A stretch of DNA of 64,000 bases from Xanthomonas hortorum (GCF_002940005.1 NZ_MDEF01000015.1); one strand, 5' to 3'. Positions 9,200 to 17,555 are shown, counted from the stretch's first letter. Notes: a model not told the origin generated them from the sequence alone. A program made the numbers and translations.

Positions 9200-9739
9200 T
9201 CAGGCGGCCGCAGTTTCCTGCGCGGCCAATGCCTGCTGATATGCCTTGAAGGCCGCCTCGTTGTAGGCCACCAGCACGATGTGCTTGGGCACCTTGTGCG
9301 AGCGCTGCCAGTCGCGCGTCTCGGTCACGGCGATGCGTGCGGCCTGATACAACGGGTAGCCATAGATGCCGCAACTGATCGCTGGAAAGGCGATCGAATG
9401 CAGCATCATCTGCTCGGCAAGTTTCAGTGACTGCCAGTAGCAATTGGCGAGTTGTTCCGGCTCGTTGTGCTTGCCGTCGCGCCACACCGGACCGACGGTA
9501 TGGAACACATGGCGTGCCTTCAGATCGAAGCCGTCGGTGATGCGGATTTCGCCGGTGGGGCAGCGCACGCCCGGACGCACTTGCGGTAACGCTTCGCAGG
9601 CTTCCAGCAAACGCGGGCCGGCTGCGCGATGGATAGCGCCATCCACGCCGCCACCGCCCAGCAATGATTCGTTGGCGGCGTTGACGATGACGTCAACGTC
9701 GAGTTCGGTGATGTCGCCTTGCCAGACTTCGATCTTCAT
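9200..9739 (-). CDS. macrodomain protein, O-acetyl-ADP-ribose deacetylase type
   Basis: 179 residues, a single macrodomain. The N-terminal GDITELDVDVIVNAANESLLGGGGVDGAIH carries the ADP-ribose-binding Asp, the NAAN motif and the Gly-rich loop, and SCGIYGYP is the second phosphate-binding loop, as in MacroD/YmdB enzymes. Such proteins hydrolyse O-acetyl-ADP-ribose or remove mono-ADP-ribose from proteins. The gene stands alone on the minus strand, convergent with the aldolase gene. Confidence 0.92.
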   Translation of the reverse strand: MKIEVWQGDITELDVDVIVNAANESLLGGGGVDGAIHRAAGPRLLEACEALPQVRPGVRCPTGEIRITDGFDLKARHVFHTVGPVWRDGKHNEPEQLANCYWQSLKLAEQMMLHSIAFPAISCGIYGYPLYQAARIAVTETRDWQRSHKVPKHIVLVAYNEAAFKAYQQALAAQETAAA

Positions 9740-9947
9740 AGCGCGATAGTTAAGGGATTTGCATGAGGAACGCGTGATGGGGCGCGCGTTGCGGAATAGG
9801 CACGCTATCGCCCATTCATCTCATCTGCTGCGACCGCCCGGCGCGCGTACGTCGATGCCGCGCGTGGATGGCATGCCGCGCTTGTGCGAAGGTGCCGATG
9901 CGATCGATCGGATCAATCGCAACGCAGATGTCACCGACGATCGAGAA

Positions 9948-10457
9948 CTACAGCCAGCGCCGCACGCGCGCGCAATAGGCGCTGTAATGGCGGCCGAATT
10001 CACTGCGCAGGCGCGCTTCTTCGAACGGGATGACGTAGAGCTGCAAGGCGAGCCATGGCAGCGGCAGCAACGCAACCGCCCACAGCAGCCCCAGCTGCAG
10101 ACATAGGCCGACGTAGCTCAGCACCAGCGCCAGATACATCGGGTTGCGGGTGAAACGATACGGGCCGTCCAGCACCAGCCGCGACGGATGGCCGCTGGGC
10201 ATGATGGTGGTGCGCTGGCGCGCGAACAGGATGAAGCAGCTCACCGCCAGCGCCAGCCCGAGACCGGCGATGCCGCCGCCGGCCAGTTCGATCCACGCCA
10301 ACGGGATTGGCGCAGGTAATGGCAGATCCAACGCGCTTTGCAGTCAGGCACCCAGGCCCAGTGCCAGCGCGAAGTGAGCAGGCGAGGTGATCTTGACCAG
10401 CCATGGCGCCCGCGATGCGCGGGTGTCGCTGTGTCCGTACGGCCGGTTGTTCACCAC
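9948..10457 (-). pseudogene. isoprenylcysteine carboxyl methyltransferase family gene broken by an in-frame TGA
   Basis: The C-terminal part (9948-10331) is clearly an ICMT-family membrane methyltransferase: several hydrophobic helices, the motif GPYRFTRNPMY, and a C-terminal EEARLRSEFGRHYSAYCARVRR-like end. Upstream in the same frame the sequence continues as coding back to GTG codons at 10457/10454, preceded by a good ribosome site (AGGGAG), and reads through a typical N-terminal helix. One TGA at 10346-10344 interrupts it, following GLGA and followed by LQSALDLP. A TGG (Trp) to TGA change would explain it. Either the gene is inactive, or a truncated product starts downstream, which would lack the first helix. 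Confidence 0.75.
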
Positions 10458-10653
10458 GTTTCTCCCTGCATCACGGCCGCCATCCTAACGTTTCCTTGAC
10501 ATGGACGGGAGTGCGCGGGTGCCGTAGTGCGAGCTGCTCCGCACACAGCGATCTACAAAAAGCTTGGCGATGTCCGAGGTATCTGCGGCACCATGCGATT
10601 GCATGACGCAATCGCATGCCGAGGAAGGCGAGGCCGATGACTGGATCGACCAC

Positions 10654-10685
10654 AAACAAAAAGGCCGCGCTGTGGGCGCGGCCTT
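10654..10685 (-). terminator. intrinsic terminator after cysK
   Basis: Read on the minus strand: 10-bp perfect stem AAGGCCGCGC / GCGCGGCCTT with a 5-base loop, followed by TTTTTGTTTG. It lies about 22 bp past the cysK stop. Confidence 0.9.
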
Positions 10686-10707
10686 GCATGCAGACACAAC
10701 GCGACGA

Positions 10708-11667
10708 TCAGGGCAGACCGGCCAGCCAATCGTCGTCGGAGCCCTCGTTGATGTCGGCGAACAGCGGTGTGGAAAAATACCGCTCGCCGGTATCGGGCAG
10801 CATTGCCAGGATGACGGCGCCGGGCACCGCGTTTTCGGCCACGCGCAATGCAGTGGCGACGGTGGCGCCGCCGGAGATGCCGGTGAAGATGCCTTCCTCG
10901 GCGGCCAGGCGACGGGCCACAGTGATCGCATCGGTGTCTTCCACGCTCAGGACTTCATGCGCGACATCGCGATTGAGCACTTCCGGCACGAAGTCCGGGG
11001 TCCAGCCCTGGATCTTGTGCGGCTTCCAGTCCTGGCCCTGCAGCAGCGCGGCACCAGCCGGCTCGGTGGCGGTGATACGCACTTCCGGGCGGGCCACGCG
11101 CAGCACTTCGCCCACGCCGGTGAGGGTGCCGCCGGTTCCCCAGCCGGTGACGAAATGGTCGAGCCGGTGGCCGGCGAAATCGCGCAGGATTTCGGCCGCA
11201 GTGGTGTTGCGGTGATAGGCCGGATTGGCCGGGTTGGCGAACTGGCTGGCCAGGAACCAGCCGTGCTGCTCGGCCAGTTCCTTGGCCTTGCGCACCATGC
11301 CGCTGCCGCGTTCGGCGGCCGGGGTCAGGATCACCTTGGCGCCATACGCGCGCATCAATTTGCGGCGCTCGATGGAGAAGGTTTCCACCATGGTGGCGAC
11401 AAATTTGTAGCCGCGTGCGGCGGCCACCATTGCCAGCGCCACGCCGGTGTTGCCGGAGGTGGCCTCGACAATGGTGTCGCCGGGCTTGAGCAGGCCGCGC
11501 TGCTCGGCGTCCAGGACGATCGCCAGCGCCAGCCGGTCCTTGACCGAGCCGCCCGGATTGAACGCCTCGACCTTGACGTAGAGGGTCACGTGCTCGGGCG
11601 CGAGGCGATGGAGCTTGACCACCGGGGTACGGCCGATGGTGTCGAGGATGTTGTCGTACAGGGCCAT
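10708..11667 (-). CDS. cysK: cysteine synthase (O-acetylserine sulfhydrylase)
   Basis: 319 residues. A pyridoxal-phosphate enzyme that replaces the acetyl group of O-acetylserine with sulfide to give cysteine. Visible are the PLP-lysine motif (NPGGSVKDR, Lys near residue 43), the substrate loop EATSGNTG, the phosphate-cradle GTGGTLTG and the ISGGATVA segment near the C-terminus. Length and motifs match CysK. It lies 16 bp after cysG on the same strand and ends at a strong terminator, so cysG-cysK form an operon divergent from the LysR regulator. Confidence 0.93.
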   Translation of the reverse strand: MALYDNILDTIGRTPVVKLHRLAPEHVTLYVKVEAFNPGGSVKDRLALAIVLDAEQRGLLKPGDTIVEATSGNTGVALAMVAAARGYKFVATMVETFSIERRKLMRAYGAKVILTPAAERGSGMVRKAKELAEQHGWFLASQFANPANPAYHRNTTAAEILRDFAGHRLDHFVTGWGTGGTLTGVGEVLRVARPEVRITATEPAGAALLQGQDWKPHKIQGWTPDFVPEVLNRDVAHEVLSVEDTDAITVARRLAAEEGIFTGISGGATVATALRVAENAVPGAVILAMLPDTGERYFSTPLFADINEGSDDDWLAGLP

Positions 11668-11683
11668 GGGGTCTCCGTCGGAA

Positions 11684-12889
11684 TCAGGCTGCGTGGGCGA
11701 GTGTGGGCGCGTCGGGCGTTGCGATGGGTGAGTGCGGGGGCGGCCGGGCGGTCAACGGCGCTGCGCCGAACCAGTGCAGGCTGGCGGCCAGCCCGGCGAC
11801 CTCGCCCAGAATCAGCAAAGCCGGTGCGCGCACGGCGTGGTGCTGTGCGGTGGCGGCCAGGCTGGCGAGGGTGCCGGTGATCACGCGTTGCTGCGGGCGC
11901 GAGCCGTTTTCCACCAGCGCGAATGGCGTGGCGGGCGCGCGGCCGGCCTGCAACAGGTGTTGCTGGATGCTGTCCAGGCCTGCCACACCCATGTAGAAGG
12001 CCAGGGTCTGGCGTTCCTGGCCGAGCGCCTGCCAGTCCAGCGTGTCCAGCGAATCCTTGCAGTGCGCGGTGATCAGCCGCAGCGATTGCGCGTGGTCGCG
12101 GTGGGTGAGCGGAATGCCGGCGTAGGCGGCGCAAGCGATCGCGGCAGTGATGCCGGGGATGACCTGGAAGCCGATGCCGCGATCGCGTAGGAATTCCAGC
12201 TCCTCGCCGCCACGGCCGAACACGAACGGGTCGCCGCCTTTCAGCCGCACCACGCGGCGCCCGGCCCGGGCGTGTTCGAGCATCAGCGCGTGGATCTGCT
12301 CCTGGCGGGTGCTGTGGCCTTGTGCGGCCTTGCCCACTTCCACGCGCAGTGCGTCGCGCCGGGCCAGGCGCAGTATCTGTGGGCTGACCAGGCGATCGTA
12401 GAGCACCACGTCCGCCTGGCGCAGCGCGCGCAAGGCATGCCGGGTGAGCAGGCCGGGATCGCCGGGGCCGGCGCCGACCAGGGTCACGCTGCCGGGGGCC
12501 AGCGTGCCGACTGCGCTACGGGGCGTGGGGGATGCTGCGGGTGTCGCTGCTGAAGCGGCCGGGGTAGCGTCGTGCGTGAGCAGACGGCGCGCGGTGGCTG
12601 CAGCGCGTAGGGCATCGTTGAGTTCGGCGGTCGCGCTGGCGGCGATGGTCAGCCAGACCGGTTGGTCGGGCAGTTCCAGCCACGCCGGGTCGAACCCGCC
12701 CAGCAGCCAGCGCACCTGCCCGGCCTGCACCCAGTTGCGCAATTGCATGGTGAGTTCCGGTGCACCCACCAACGGCAGCGCGCCGGCCTGCAGCAGCCCG
12801 GCAGTGGCGCGCTCGGCATCGGCGCCGCCGCCGACCACCAAGACGGCACGGCCACGCAGGTCGGCAATGAGCGGGAACACAGGGGGCAC
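11684..12889 (-). CDS. cysG: short siroheme synthase: uroporphyrinogen-III C-methyltransferase with N-terminal dehydrogenase-like domain
   Basis: 401 residues. The C-terminal part (about 132-385) is a complete uroporphyrinogen-III methyltransferase with VTLVGAGPGDPGLLT, the RLKGGDPFVFGRGGEE motif and PGITAA. The N-terminal part (about 1-112) has the NAD-binding fold start of CysG/Met8 (LVVGGGADAERATAGLL). Between them is only an Ala/Pro/Ser linker; the central helical domain that completes the dehydrogenase/ferrochelatase module in the 457-residue E. coli CysG is missing. It can be expected to make precorrin-2; whether it also oxidises it and inserts iron is open. Siroheme is needed by the CysI encoded in this window. 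Confidence 0.88.
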   Translation of the reverse strand: MPPVFPLIADLRGRAVLVVGGGADAERATAGLLQAGALPLVGAPELTMQLRNWVQAGQVRWLLGGFDPAWLELPDQPVWLTIAASATAELNDALRAAATARRLLTHDATPAASAATPAASPTPRSAVGTLAPGSVTLVGAGPGDPGLLTRHALRALRQADVVLYDRLVSPQILRLARRDALRVEVGKAAQGHSTRQEQIHALMLEHARAGRRVVRLKGGDPFVFGRGGEELEFLRDRGIGFQVIPGITAAIACAAYAGIPLTHRDHAQSLRLITAHCKDSLDTLDWQALGQERQTLAFYMGVAGLDSIQQHLLQAGRAPATPFALVENGSRPQQRVITGTLASLAATAQHHAVRAPALLILGEVAGLAASLHWFGAAPLTARPPPHSPIATPDAPTLAHAA

Positions 12890-13051
12890 GGCAGGGGCAT
12901 CGAGAAGGCAGGGCCAGACCGTAACGCCGGCATATAGCCGTCGGAAATGACTTCATACACCCTGAAAATAGCGTTCGGTTATAAGCTGGCCCATAGAACT
13001 CCTCTACAGTCGAGTCCCTGTGGCGCCTCGCGCTTTTTTGGATATAAGCCC
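12890..13051. promoter_or_regulatory. divergent promoter region cysG / cysB
   Basis: 162 bp between the divergent cysG and cysB genes. It contains ATAAGCTGGCCCATAG (12981-12996), which resembles the reverse complement of a site in the divergent cysJ/cysD promoter region (26065-26082), sharing ATAAGC, GGCC and CATA in order. LysR-type regulators commonly bind such regions beside their own gene. Binding is inference. Confidence 0.45.
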
Positions 13052-14035
13052 ATGACGCTGACCCAACTTCGTTATCTGGTCGCCATTGCCGATGCCGAGC
13101 TGAACATCACGCTGGCCGCCGCGCGCGTGCATGCCACCCAGCCCGGTCTGTCCAAGCAGCTCAAACAGCTGGAGGACGAACTGGGCTTTCTGTTGTTCGT
13201 GCGCAAGGGGCGCAGCCTGGATGCGGTCACGCCGGCGGGGGTGGAAGTGATCGAGCGTGCGCGTTCGGTGCTGTCGGAAGCCAATAACATCCGCACCTAT
13301 GCGGCCAACCAGCGCCGCGAGAGCCAGGGCCAGCTGACCCTGACCACCACCCACACCCAGGCGCGCTTCGTGCTGCCGCCGGCGGTGGCGCAGATCAAGC
13401 ACGCCTACCCGCAGGTGAGCGTGCATCTGCAGCAGGCCGCCGAAAGCGCGGCGCTGGATCTGCTCAGCCAGGGCGATGCGGATATCGCGGTGGTCAGCAC
13501 CGCCGGTGGCGAGCCGAGCGCCGGGATTGCGGTGCCGTTGTATCGCTGGCGTCGGCTGGTGATCGTGCCGCGCGGCCACCCGCTGGATCAGGCGCGCACC
13601 GCGCCGGACATGCAGGCGTTATCGCAATATCCGTTGATCAGCTACGAGTCGTCCACGCGGCCAGGTTCGTCGTTGCAGCGGGCATTTGCGCAGGTCGGGC
13701 TGGAGCCAAGCATCGCGCTGACCGCGCTGGATGCTGACCTGATTAAGACCTATGTGCGTGCCGGCCTGGGCGTTGGTCTGGTGGCGGAGATGGCGGTCAG
13801 CGCCAACGATGAGGATCTGCGCGCCTGGCCAGCGCCGGCGCCCATTGCCGATTGCATCGCCTGGGCGGTGCTGCCGCGCGACCGCGTGCTGCGCGATTAC
13901 GCGCTGGATCTGGTGCATGTGCTGGCGGCGCAGATCGACAAGCGCGATCTGCGCCGCGTGCTGGACGGCAACCAGGCGCCGAACTGGCCGCTGCCACCGA
14001 CCTGGGAGTCGCTGACCCAGACCATTACCAGCTGA
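13052..14035 (+). CDS. cysB: LysR-type regulator of cysteine biosynthesis
   Basis: 327 residues counted from the ATG at 13052, where the family N-terminus MTLTQLRYLVAIADAELNIT begins. A winged helix-turn-helix (about 1-65) with ATQPGLSKQLKQLE as recognition region is followed by a periplasmic-binding-type sensor domain, with TTTHTQARFVLPP as in CysB/Cbl. CysB proteins activate sulfate assimilation genes in response to N-acetylserine or O-acetylserine and are countered by sulfide. It is divergent from cysG-cysK, and the cysJIH/cysDNC genes 8 kb downstream are the likely targets. An upstream in-frame extension is unlikely to be coding. Confidence 0.93.
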   Translation: MTLTQLRYLVAIADAELNITLAAARVHATQPGLSKQLKQLEDELGFLLFVRKGRSLDAVTPAGVEVIERARSVLSEANNIRTYAANQRRESQGQLTLTTTHTQARFVLPPAVAQIKHAYPQVSVHLQQAAESAALDLLSQGDADIAVVSTAGGEPSAGIAVPLYRWRRLVIVPRGHPLDQARTAPDMQALSQYPLISYESSTRPGSSLQRAFAQVGLEPSIALTALDADLIKTYVRAGLGVGLVAEMAVSANDEDLRAWPAPAPIADCIAWAVLPRDRVLRDYALDLVHVLAAQIDKRDLRRVLDGNQAPNWPLPPTWESLTQTITS

Positions 14036-14218
14036 GCGGCTGGCGACGGCCGCATGAACTTTGGTTGAGCGGCCATCGAAGGCTGCATGCGTGCCGGATC
14101 GATGCGATGCATGTTCTGCAGGAAAGCGAAGGCATTACCTGCCGATCAGCGGCCGCGCACAGGCCAATCCCGCACCCACCGTCTGCCGGTTTTGTGAGAG
14201 TGCTTCGGTCACTGAGGG

Positions 14219-14324
14219 GCACTTGCGCGCGTACCAGCGTGGGACACGCCGCAAGTACGTCCATGTAGGCTCTTACGCGGCATCCATGCCGCGTAAGGTC
14301 CCACGCCGGTACGCGCGCAAGCAC
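14219..14324. repeat. nested inverted repeat with core copy 1
   Basis: Outer arms of about 27 bp (from 14219 to 14245 and 14298 to 14324) pair with few mismatches; the inner 15 bp match at 14 of 15. Inside them are the core GGGACACGCCGCAAGTACGT (from 14241) and a perfect 12-bp stem with a 2-base centre (14272-14297, CTTACGCGGCAT and its complement). Confidence 0.85.
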
Positions 14325-14545
14325 CTCCGGATATTGTCGGTGGCTGAAGAAAAAGCGGCGACTGGTTAAGTAGCCCTTCTTCGGATCGTGACCTTCAACG
14401 GCGAAACGATGGATTGATGCCAACCATATCGACTGCGGAAATCGACTTTGCAATCCGCAGGCACTACGCCTGCCTGAAGCCATTGCTTGCCGATCAGCAA
14501 CCGCTAAGAGTCGGAGCGCGGTGACGCGTCCGGATGCGGGACCGT

Positions 14546-14600
14546 GTGGCGGCATGGATGCCGCCACCGAGCCTACATGGACGTACTTGCGGCGTGTCCC
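14546..14600. repeat. core copy 2 (inverted) with adjacent hairpin
   Basis: 14569-14600 is the exact reverse complement of 14241-14272, 32 of 32 bases. Directly beside it is a perfect 10-bp hairpin (GTGGCGGCAT / ATGCCGCCAC, 14546-14567) that takes the place of the 12-bp hairpin of copy 1, with different stem sequence but the same GGCAT centre. Confidence 0.88.
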
Positions 14601-14654
14601 GCTCCCGGATGCGGCACCGCGCATCGACTATCGCCGCTCACGGAGCCTGCCAGT

Positions 14655-14733
14655 TTTACGCGAATGCTCCGGTCACTAATGGCGCTTGCATGCGTAACCA
14701 GCATGAGACACACCGCAAGTACGTCCATGTCGC
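14655..14733. repeat. core copy 3, diverged direct copy
   Basis: About 80 bp that align with 14189-14269 over blocks such as CGGTCACT, GCTTGC/ACTTGC and the shared core CCGCAAGTACGTCCATGT. The hairpin seen beside copies 1 and 2 is absent. Confidence 0.7.
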
Positions 14734-14876
14734 AACTGTGCAACTGCATCATGCTGGCGGTCGGTGTTCGGAATCGGTAGGACTGTTCGTACACTGCGGT
14801 CTGCGCGCGGGGTGTACCGATTCCGGTTTGCCGCGCGCGCGAGATCCCTGTTCGCCACTGTGAGGCACTGCAACCG

Positions 14877-15170
14877 ATGACCGAGCGATTGACCGAGCCA
14901 CTGCGTCCGCCTCTCAGCCGGCTGTGGTCGCCTGACCAGGACGGCGGCATGTCGTTGCAGCTGTCGGCCAACCTCGACGGCCGCGAGCATGCGTTGCTGA
15001 CGGTACTGGCCGACCCGCACGACGAAGCGTTATGGGTGGCAGTGCAGGCCGGCGACACCCAGGTGCAGATTCCGCTGGCGGTGCTGCGTCAGCTGTTGGA
15101 GGTCGCAGCCGAAGAGGTGCATTCGGCCGCGTGGTTTGCGCGGCAGGATGCGGGCGAACCTGAGCTTTGA
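14877..15170 (+). CDS. conserved-looking small protein of unknown function
   Basis: 97 residues, acidic, no signal peptide and no membrane segment. Composition and codon use look like a real Xanthomonas gene (strong G/C at third positions, a soluble alternating helix/strand pattern with VTVLADPHDEALWVAVQAG-like segments). No motif that I recognise. It stands alone between repeat DNA and a gene-free stretch; no function is proposed. Confidence 0.6.
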   Translation: MTERLTEPLRPPLSRLWSPDQDGGMSLQLSANLDGREHALLTVLADPHDEALWVAVQAGDTQVQIPLAVLRQLLEVAAEEVHSAAWFARQDAGEPEL

Positions 15171-15419
15171 CGGCCTCATCATGTTGCACGCGCGACTGCT
15201 CTGGATGCTGCGCTGCAGCGTACGTGGTTGCGAAAAATCTCAATGTGATCAACAGCCTGCGCGCAGACTCGCACTAACCCGGAAACACGCTGTCAGTGAT
15301 TCTCCCTACACGTGTCAGGGCCGCCGGATCGGCGTCATCGGTCCGCATCAAGTTGCGCGCTGCGCTGTCGTAAATCCTTATAGCAACCACAACGCGACAC
15401 TTTCGGACGTCTAGGGGTG

Positions 15420-15613
15420 GACGGCGCAGGACCGGCGATGCAGTGATCGCATGGCCGGTCTGTTTGGCGGTGTCGTCGAGAGGTTGCCAGCGCTGTCGCA
15501 TCACCATTGCGCGAGGCTGCGCGATGGCGCGGCTGGCGCACCCGGGTCCCTGGGGAGAGACCTGGCGTGCTTGGCGGCGGATCCGGGTCGGGAGCCCGGG
15601 TCCGCCTTTTTTT
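15420..15613 (+). ncRNA. candidate structured small RNA (no known family recognised)
   Basis: Three stem-loops in a row: 15427-15462 (ACCGGC/GCCGGT stem extended by an inner ATGC/GCAT), 15486-15537 (GCCAGC/GCTGGC outer stem with an inner CATTGCGC/GCGCGATG stem), and the terminator at 15576-15606. No open frame covers it. A weak TATAGC at 15379-15384 could be a -10 element, but no convincing -35 is seen. The 5' end is a guess. CCCGGGTCC at 15541-15549 repeats the terminator's 3' arm and could pair with its 5' arm instead. Confidence 0.35.
15576..15613 (+). terminator. strong intrinsic terminator with no gene directly upstream
   Basis: 12-bp stem GGCGGATCCGGG / CCCGGGTCCGCC (one G-U pair in RNA), 7-base loop, then seven T. 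The T run is on the plus-strand 3' side, so it serves plus-strand transcription; on the minus strand no T run follows the stem, although the histidine kinase gene ends just beside it. Confidence 0.85.
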
Positions 15614-15632
15614 GCGCGACGCCCTGCCGCGC

Positions 15633-16826
15633 TCAGGCCAGCGGGATGCGCACCGAGAAACAGGTGCCGCCTGCCGGGCGTGGACGCACATCCACCTCGC
15701 AATCCAGGGTTTCGGCAGTGCGGTGCACGATCCACAGACCGATTCCCAGCCCTTCGCTGTTCGGATCCGCCTGGCGAAACGCCTGGAACACCTGTTCGGG
15801 GTGGTCCAGGTTCAGGCCGATGCCGCTGTCGATGATTTCCACCTCGGCATAGCCGGGGCGGCGGCGCACGCCGACCAGCACGCGTCCGCGTTCGGTGTAC
15901 TTGACCGCGTTGCCGACCAGGTTACCGATCAGCGTGGTCAGCAGCGTGGCGTGGCTGCGCACGCGCAGCGAAGTGGGCACGTGGCGCAAGGCCAGGCATT
16001 TGTCGCTCGCCGGCTGCCGCCACACGCCGAGGACCGCGTGAAGCACGTCTTCCAGTGCCAGCGGCTGCAGATCCGGGGTGGAGCTCTTGCTCGCGGCGGC
16101 CAGTGTGGCCAGTTCGTCAAGGCTGCGTGCCACCATGCCGATCGCATCGCGTGCGGTGACCAGGGTGGGAACGGAATCGACATTGGCGTGCCGGCGCATC
16201 TTGTCGATGGCATAGGCCGCAGTGCGCAGCGGAGTTTTCAGGTCGTGCCCGGCGATCGCCATCAATCGGCTGCGGTAGCGGTCGGACTCTTCGGCAGTCT
16301 GCAGCGCGCGGCGCAGTTCCAGCTGCGCCATGGTCTGGCGCGCCAGTGCACGCAGCGCTTCGACCTGTTCGTCAGTGAGTTGACGCGGTTGCCGGTCCAG
16401 CACGCAGACCGTGCCCAGCGGCAGGCCTTCGCTGGTCTTGAGCAACGCACCTGCATAAAACCGCAGTGGCACCTCGCCGGTGACCAGCGGGTTGCGTGCA
16501 AAGCGGATGTCTTCGCGCGTGTCGGGCACCACCAGCACGTCGTTGTCGAGCAGCGCATGCGCGCACATCGACTTGAACAGCGGCGTCTCCCGCTCGCCCA
16601 TGCCGCGCTCGCTCTTGAACCATTGGCGGTCGGCGTCCACCAGGCTGATCAGCGCGATCGGGGTCTGGCAGATGATCGAGGCCAACTTGGTGATGTCTTC
16701 GAATGCCGCCTCGCGCGGCGTATCGAGAATGCCGTAGCTGCGCAGCGCCTGGAGGCGCAACGCTTCGCTCGCGGGTTTGGGCGCGCAGGGAAAGGGCTCA
16801 GCCGCTGGATCGAACAAGACGCTCAT
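15633..16826 (-). CDS. soluble GAF-domain sensor histidine kinase
   Basis: 397 residues without signal peptide or membrane helix, so cytoplasmic. A GAF domain (about 30-170) of the kind that starts with LRSYGILDTPREAAFEDIT is followed by a dimerisation/phosphoacceptor helix with the H-box GHDLKTPLRTA (His194) and an ATPase domain with the N-box NLVGNAVKYT, DSGIGL and GLGIGLWIV. No response regulator gene lies next to it, so it is an orphan kinase or works with a distant partner. The sensed signal cannot be read from the sequence. Confidence 0.93.
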   Translation of the reverse strand: MSVLFDPAAEPFPCAPKPASEALRLQALRSYGILDTPREAAFEDITKLASIICQTPIALISLVDADRQWFKSERGMGERETPLFKSMCAHALLDNDVLVVPDTREDIRFARNPLVTGEVPLRFYAGALLKTSEGLPLGTVCVLDRQPRQLTDEQVEALRALARQTMAQLELRRALQTAEESDRYRSRLMAIAGHDLKTPLRTAAYAIDKMRRHANVDSVPTLVTARDAIGMVARSLDELATLAAASKSSTPDLQPLALEDVLHAVLGVWRQPASDKCLALRHVPTSLRVRSHATLLTTLIGNLVGNAVKYTERGRVLVGVRRRPGYAEVEIIDSGIGLNLDHPEQVFQAFRQADPNSEGLGIGLWIVHRTAETLDCEVDVRPRPAGGTCFSVRIPLA

Positions 16827-17033
16827 GCGCGCGCAGAATTAATTGGATAAGCGATAAGCATAGGGCATGGCAGGGGCTGGCATGTGGGTGCGATCACGCT
16901 CGTGGATGGAACTGTGACTGCCGGCCTCGACAGTGGAGGGGTGGCGTTTTGGTTTGTTTGCGATGTCGTGACGCAGATTGCGCGGTGTGTTGCGGCGGAG
17001 CAACGATCAGTACGGAGGGGGTGCGACGCCTCG

Positions 17034-17059
17034 AGGGTGCGACATCAGGGTGCGACATC
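17034..17059. repeat. 13-bp direct repeat upstream of the DUF2946 gene
   Basis: AGGGTGCGACATC occurs twice in tandem; a partial GGGTGCGAC lies about 15 bp before. It sits about 60 bp ahead of the DUF2946 start codon, in the region divergent from the histidine kinase, and could be a regulator site or only a small tandem duplication. Confidence 0.6.
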
Positions 17060-17117
17060 CGGTCGCGCACCGGCCGCAAGCATCGCCGCGCGGCAGGCGG
17101 CGGCTTACACTCGCGCG

Positions 17118-17555
17118 ATGCGTTCGTTCCGTCATCACCGTTGGCTGCACCTGCTTGCCTGTCTGGCGGTGGCGCTAATGCTGGTGGCGCCGCTGATCAG
17201 CCGTTGGAGCCAGGCGCAGTCGGTCGAACCGATGTGCATGAGCGGGCCGGCATTGGACGCAGGCGGGTCGTTGCACACAGGCCACCAGGCCATGCCGGCG
17301 CAGAGTGCAGCGCATCATCACGACAGCGCCGCGTCGCCAGCCAAGCCGCAAACCGGCGAACACGCTGCCGGCATGCACGGCGAAGCTTGCGATTACTGCG
17401 TGCTGGCTGCGCGGCTGCTGCCGTGGCTGGCGCTGCTGGTGCTGTGTCTGCTGCAACTCCGGTCGGCGCCGGCGCCCATGCACACCCATGCACGGGCGTG
17501 GTCGGTCGTGCGCTGGGCCGCACTCGGGGCACGTGGGCCGCCGCTGCACGCGTGA
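17118..17555 (+). CDS. DUF2946 family small envelope protein
   Basis: 145 residues from the ATG at 17118. An N-terminal hydrophobic signal/anchor (about 9-27) is followed by a His- and Met-rich stretch (HHH, HTGH, GMHGEACDYC) and a second hydrophobic helix (about 96-115). The C-x-x-C pair after the His-rich part is typical of DUF2946 proteins, which are usually found beside TonB receptors and copper or iron genes. Its role is not established; metal contact in the periplasm is inference. First gene of the set with the TonB receptor and PepSY protein. Confidence 0.75.
   Translation: MRSFRHHRWLHLLACLAVALMLVAPLISRWSQAQSVEPMCMSGPALDAGGSLHTGHQAMPAQSAAHHHDSAASPAKPQTGEHAAGMHGEACDYCVLAARLLPWLALLVLCLLQLRSAPAPMHTHARAWSVVRWAALGARGPPLHA

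Larger units (their letters stand above)
14036..14876. other. 841-bp repeat-rich intergenic region
   Basis: No credible gene on either strand. The region holds three copies of an intergenic element with the core CCGCAAGTACGTCCATGT (14249-14266, 14574-14591 inverted, 14713-14730), two strong hairpins next to two of them, and a degenerate 80-bp direct duplication around copies 1 and 3. Open frames that cross this DNA on both strands are by-products of the repeats. Confidence 0.75.
15171..15632. other. 462-bp region without a protein gene
   Basis: No supported open frame. The 3' half is rich in stable stem-loops and ends in a strong plus-strand intrinsic terminator (15576-15613), although the nearest plus-strand gene ends 400 bp earlier. 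This is the candidate small-RNA locus listed separately. Confidence 0.6.

Noticed and set aside
14025..14624. Minus-strand open frame of 199 codons across the repeat region
   Set aside because: It is built from intergenic repeat copies (RRKYVHVGS appears wherever the core occurs), so it is a repeat artefact.
15541..15606. Transcription attenuator controlling a downstream gene
   Set aside because: Alternative pairing is possible, but the next gene to the right is on the opposite strand, so there is no gene to attenuate.
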